From: Hysterangium stoloniferum
Lineage: Eukaryota; Basidiomycota; Agaricomycetes; Hysterangiales; Hysterangiaceae
Length of the DNA stretch: 64,000 nt
Assembly: GCA_015178975.1 (NCBI GenBank)
Contig: WHVD01000075.1
Location: 186,001-250,000 of the forward strand
Direction: 5' to 3'
A program made the position numbers and the translations under genes. Positions 59,260 to 64,000 of the stretch are shown here, one piece after another; positions within the stretch are counted from its first letter, which is position 1; each line of letters opens with the position of its first letter. The notes under the pieces were generated by a model that made no database searches, was not told where the DNA came from, and saw only the letters and a program-made list of their open reading frames with translations.

Positions 59260-60850
59260 CAAATATCAACTTAAGTTCCCCTACTCCTTACTTAATACTC
59301 TTCGAGACATCTTCAGCCAGCTGAGACTCTTATCACTCCAACCTTTAGCATTCTGGCCTTCTAGTTGATTTAGTTAAGTGTTGACTCTTAGTCTATTACA
59401 TACTACTTGCTTGTTTCTAAACACCAGAGTAACTGAAGTTTGTGTGAGGGCATAACACATAAATTGAAGCCAAGCCCTACTTGTCTTGTAGAACTGGACC
59501 TCCCAGTTAAGTATGTTCCAACCCTATAGACCCTTGGCATACTCTCCCTCTTTGGCCTTTAGACATATAGACTTTGTGAAAAGTGTTGTGCAGCTTCAAC
59601 CTTTTGAAAGATGTTTTTTCCTTGGCCTGCATCCTCTCTCATTGGAATCCAGATGTCCTGCTCATTGTGGCAATGGATGCTTCTGACTATGCACTAGATG
59701 CAACTTTATATCCAGGACTCCAATGGTGGAGTGCACCTGGTAGCTTTCCTTTCTTCCTCTTCCAGACTTTCACTGGACCCAAGCTCACTTATAATGTCCA
59801 TGACAAGGAACATCTTGCAATATTAAGCATTCAAAGTGTGGCAACACTACTAGGAAGATGTAGGAAGTCTGATTGATGTTGTTACAGAACACAAGAATCT
59901 GGAATATTTTTCAACCACAAACCTTTGACCCATCAGCAAGCCTGATGGTCCAAATACTTGTCTGCTTTTAATATGGTTATTCATTTCTGGCCTGGCTGCC
60001 TTGATAAAAACCATAATACTTTGACTAGACAATGGGATATCTACCCAAAGAGCAGAGTGGCAACTATTCCACAGTAAACCCACATAATCTGAAACCCATT
60101 TTCATGACTATGCAACTTTCTGCATCAGTCTGTACTATTTATCCTATCCATCCAGTCATGTATGGCATCATCATTGTGGACATTGAGAAACTACACCAAG
60201 ACATTCTATTGGCAATTCTACTAGATCCCATAACCAAGGCTCATCTCAACAATCCTGCAGACCCCAACCCAGTGGTCCCAAGACCCACATGTTTTCATTA
60301 GACTTAACAACCACATATCTGTACTGGACTCTGATTGACTCTGCAAGCCATAGAAGCTGTGAGACTCGTATGGTGTCTCAGATGAGTGATTCTGGGATTA
60401 AATTAAGTAAATTTGGGTACATAAAGGTCATGTAGTTAGCATTATACAACACTGTGCTTTGCCCTTATACATTGAGACTCACAAAATATTTAATGCATCC
60501 AGTACAAACATAACCACCTAATCTCAGGATATTTGGGCTCCACAGGACTCTAGCAATGGTCTGCAGAGAGTGTACTTGGTCTAGACTCTGAGATTTTGTT
60601 AAGCACTATTGTAAATTATGCATCACTTTTTCATCCTCTAAAGTATACAGTCAGGGATCAGGCACTCTACTGTAACTCCAGGCTCACACTGGTTGTCCAG
60701 TGCTTTTATGCTTTCTTATGAAATAATTCATTCCCTGGACACCGCTTCTTGGTTCTCAGCAAGCATTCCAAATATTCTTTGGAATTAATGATGACTGAGC
60801 CTGCACCTGTGTCAATTTCTACAATATCTAAGATTCTGCTGTAATTTTCC
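59260..60850 (+). mobile_element. Ty3/gypsy pol relic
   Basis: A second copy of the relic at 54990: RNase H region (VAMDASDYALDATL, TFTGPKLTYNVHDKEHLAI) near 59665-59830 and the following NPHNLKPIFM..DIEKLHQDILLAILLDP segment at 60070-60240. From 60003 it belongs to the right arm and is mirrored at 35530-36548. Broken fossil. Confidence 0.72.
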
Positions 60851-61273
60851 CATTCTATCATCTACAACAAAGATAACCTTGTCCTGTCTGTTACCGACCG
60901 AGTGAGGTTGACACAGCAACAACCGTACAGTTTAACAGTTAACCTGTATCTCCAACCCCCGTGATCCTCTTGGTCACGACTCACGCGCACGTGACGTAGA
61001 GTGGCGTAGAGTGGCGTGCCAGCAAAAAGAGTTCGAAGGCTCAAATCTTAGATATAAGTATTCACAGACGGCGGAGTGCGACTTTACTAAATACGTGGAT
61101 CGGATATTTTAATTTACCTCACGAGGGGGGGTCCAATTTTAATTGTAATGGGAACCATGAAGGAACGCGCACTTGCGCTGCTCAAGAATCAATTGGGTTA
61201 AAAATCAATTTATTTTCTCGAACAAACTTGTTTGCATATTTCAGGGCGGTGTAGATACGGATGACGGTAAAAT

Positions 61274-62983
61274 TTAGCATATAGGCACAGTGTTCTGAAT
61301 GTAGAAACCTGCAGATTCCCGTATGTCCGGGACAGTGACACGGGGGAATTGAATCTCGAAGCTCTCTCTGAGGGCGGCCTCCTCGAGCACCAGGTTCCAC
61401 TGCTTCGGGGTCAAATAATCGATATACACAAGGCGTTTGTGTCCCGTTAGTTTAGTGATGAGGTATTGCGTTTGAGAAAAATCACATCCAGGGACGACGA
61501 ACCCCCCTTCCAACTGAACGAGATCATTCAGCTTGAAGAGACACTTGACTGTTGTATCTGCCAATTGACGCTATAACACTGACGTTAATATTATATGTGA
61601 GCTCTGTCTTGAAGTTGACGTACTGCTTCAAAACCGGCAAAGTCGTACCACCACCCGTAAGGAATACAAAGTTGTTGGATCTGTGGGGCAGCCTCAACCA
61701 AGCGTTCAAATACCTCCAAATCTATAAAAAGCACATTCAAGACACGTAGTGAAGTCATTGTTTGGATGGTGGGTAGGCATCCCGCTGCGATTGAACATTC
61801 CAAGTACTCTATTTGCTGAGCATTATCCAAAGGAAACCATTGGCCGAGAGGTCCTCCATCGAACCGGTCGCCAAGCACTAGGGAACGAAGTCCAGGCACG
61901 CTCTGTGGTTTGACAAAACCTGAGTTATTTTCCTCAATGCATATTCGTAAATGTTTGATCGTTTGATGGTTGTGGAGAAAGGTCACGAAGGGGCTCTCTT
62001 CGCTTGCGTAGTCGCTCTCTGTGGAAGTATCATTTGGGGGTTCCGGGACTAGATCAATATCTGCTTCGAGCGTTAATTCAACCAAGAAAGGCCAAGATGC
62101 GTGTCGCCAGATAACCCAAAAGTCAAAGTCCTCCGGTCTTCTCACAAAAGATAGCTGTAGATGCTTCAATGTTGTAAATTGCATCATCCAAGCAGTGATA
62201 TTATCAAATTCATGGTCCCAAGGGACGTCATGGATGGTTAGGCAAAACGTCGTAATATTGGGAAAATTTCCGAACTGAATATGTGAAAGGATTGACGACA
62301 AGTTGAATAAATTACGTGATGCTTACTGGGGAAATAGGGTTGATTTTCACAGGCACCACTATAATCTCCTTATTGGGTAGAAATTTCGCCCAGTCGTTCA
62401 TAAAGTCAAAATAGAATTCATCCATATCGTTTCGTTGCCCAAGGCTCTCGAACAGAAATTCGAGGGCAGGTGTCATGGGTAGGTTGAAATTCCATCGAAA
62501 ACGGCGCAGACGTGTCATATCCTTTACGGCTGCGGCGAGCGCCGCCACACTCTCCTCGTAGGCCTCCTGCTCTTGGGGTAGATATAAATCCTTTGGTGAG
62601 AAAGAGGGTATAATAGATTGAACCGGTGCAATAGGTTTAGAGCGGAGAATATGGCTACAGTATGGAATACCTCCGCGGTTGGGCCAAAAGTACTGCTCAG
62701 ACCCACCCAACTCGTTGATTAGTTCGAGTGCCCGCGTTCGCGCAGCGAGATGGGGGCGAGAAGCAAGCGATTGCCATATGTGGATTCGGCGAGAATCACA
62801 CCGGATGTGGATAAAGTCGAGCCACGACGGAACGATTATTGCTTTGAAAGACTTGGATGTTAGCGCCAAACTCAGGAGATCACGACGGTCCTCGACGTGA
62901 GAGAGGATTATATCGACCAGTTCTTGGGGAAGAGTGAAAAACGGTTGGGTGAACACGGAAACTGCTAGATTTGCTGTAGACAT
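61274..62983 (-). CDS. F-box/LRR-like protein, copy E
   Basis: Exon 1 62983-62327, intron 52 bases, exon 2 62274-61624, intron 80 bases, exon 3 61543-61274: 525 residues. Almost identical to copy C, including the altered second intron (GTACGT donor, GTCAAG acceptor). It differs by one DSASEES-type heptapeptide fewer and about seven substitutions. F-box LPQELVDIILSHVEDRRDL at residues 13-31, leucine-rich repeats after it. Without the proposed second splice it would end at about 61591. Function by family: SCF receptor, target unknown. Confidence 0.72.
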
Positions 62984-63043
62984 GGGGGGAAAAACGACGT
63001 GCAAGCAAGTGTGCCTGCGAACGGCAAGCGGCTACACAGCCAG

Positions 63044-63050
63044 TATATAT
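63044..63050 (-). promoter_or_regulatory. TATA-like site of F-box E
   Basis: ATATATA 61 bases upstream of the ATG, mirrored in copy C at 33273-33279. Confidence 0.5.
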
Positions 63051-64000
63051 GCCCTCCGAGATCCCGTATCATAATATGATTATGTAAAGGCTTCCATCAG
63101 CTTGAGGCGTCGACTCACTCAATTAAAAGAAGCGCACGAGAACTCCAAAAGCTTGCCGAGAGGTGCAACATCTTCGCCTTCAAATGACGATTTTTGGACT
63201 CTCTCAGGCTTATTGTGAGCCAGGAAATACCGAACGCCATGCACAAGCCGGAGCCGTAAGCACGCTAACAGATATATGCGGAGCACGTACCCATAACATA
63301 GTTACAGTGTATGGGTGAAATAAAAATAGATTTGAGAATGTTTAGGCGTACCATCGATGACACAGCCTACCATGTGTCTCCGCTAAACTACGACATCTGG
63401 TATATAGTTCAGTGTCGCTGACACTGTAACATGCACACTCCTCCTAGTTGGTTGTACACAATACACTTCTGAACATCGCCGATTTACTCATGTTCCCATT
63501 CTTCCCTGGAGAATACTCGGGTATGCCCATGCAATGAAGAGTGAAACCTGCGTAAACATTCAGTCCTAACATAGAGTCTGCAATGGTGTCCAGTAGTCTC
63601 CGGATAGATTAGGATATGTATCTCAGACTGGCAGTCCTGCTATCACAGGATCGTAGATCAGCTGGGGCGAATTTTGATTAGCATTCCCGGTTATTATTGA
63701 TCCTAAACAGATACGGAGGTCGGAATGGGATATGGAAATTGATGATGTCGCCGGTTTTGGAATGGTTCACTGTAGTATATATGTGAATGTGTAAGTGTAG
63801 GTCAGTGGTATATGTTTATTACTCTGTATGGTTTGACTGTTTTCCCGTGATTCAACTGTTCTATTGTCCACATATCCATATCTTACCTCAAATCCCTATC
63901 AGTCGAGCTTGTTTCATTTAGGGCATTCAGGGATAACCGGATGAACTTTTGTACTAGTCTGTAGTCAACGGATTTCAAGAAATGTGTCAAATTGGCCCTG

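Larger units (their letters stand above)
60003..64000 (-). repeat. Right arm of 4-kb inverted duplication
   Basis: Reverse complement of 32396-36548. It continues past the window edge. It lacks the 184-base insertion and the 21-base exon repeat of the left arm and keeps about 70 bases (63845-63920) missing there. Confidence 0.9.

Noticed and set aside
32396-64000. Inverted arms as a pure assembly artefact
   Set aside because: Not fully excluded, but each arm has private insertions, deletions and substitutions, which a simple duplicated contig would not show.

Overview
The window looks like a transposon-rich, gene-poor stretch of a filamentous fungus, most likely an agaricomycete (Basidiomycota) with a large repeat-laden genome. 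The grounds are spliced genes with introns of 52-55 bases, F-box/leucine-rich proteins of the kind expanded in mushrooms, exons of a fungal-specific transcription factor, TTAGGG-type telomeric repeats, and abundant Ty3/gypsy and Ty1/copia relics. The species is not established. The base composition is a mosaic. The F-box and transcription-factor segments keep their CpG sites, while most transposon segments and one F-box fossil have lost nearly all of them to TpG/CpA.

The backbone is a composite unit: a broken transcription-factor gene (TF), about 1.5-2 kb of conserved non-coding sequence, an F-box gene, and a conserved 3' flank. It occurs as unit A (minus strand, 9908 down to 2565), unit B (10575-20329), unit C (25360-35420 with many insertions), unit D (43300-50402, TF part deleted) and unit E (minus strand, 64000 down to about 60900, running off the window). 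Units A and B diverge from a centre near 9.9-12.0 kb. Units C and E form inverted arms of at least 4 kb around a 23.4-kb spacer. F-box genes A, B, C and E have open, spliceable reading frames of 525-539 codons. Copy D is cut near its start by a small TIR element. A sixth copy (42480-42990) is a CpG-eroded fossil.

Between the units lie LTR relics. Nine solo LTRs have exact 5-base target duplications: 1150-1995, 19518-19765, 25671-26385, 26737-27460, 39623-40369, 40512-42008, 41248-41915 (nested in the previous one), 53174-54004 and 55744-56543. There is also a gag-only LTR element with both LTRs (24110-25359), a 184-base TG..CA insertion, Ty3/gypsy pol relics (35530-36548, 54990-57240, 59260-60850), a copia relic (1010-2518), a Mutator-like transposase with a SWIM finger (50403-54090), three copies of a TIR element with strong hairpins, a CACTG-ended MITE, a 390-base foldback element and a short island of telomeric repeat (40449-40473).

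Because the units are copies of one another, many insertions can be checked against an empty site inside the same window, which gives relative ages directly. The genes do not form a pathway. The picture is repeated segmental duplication and inversion of an F-box cassette inside a transposon nest.
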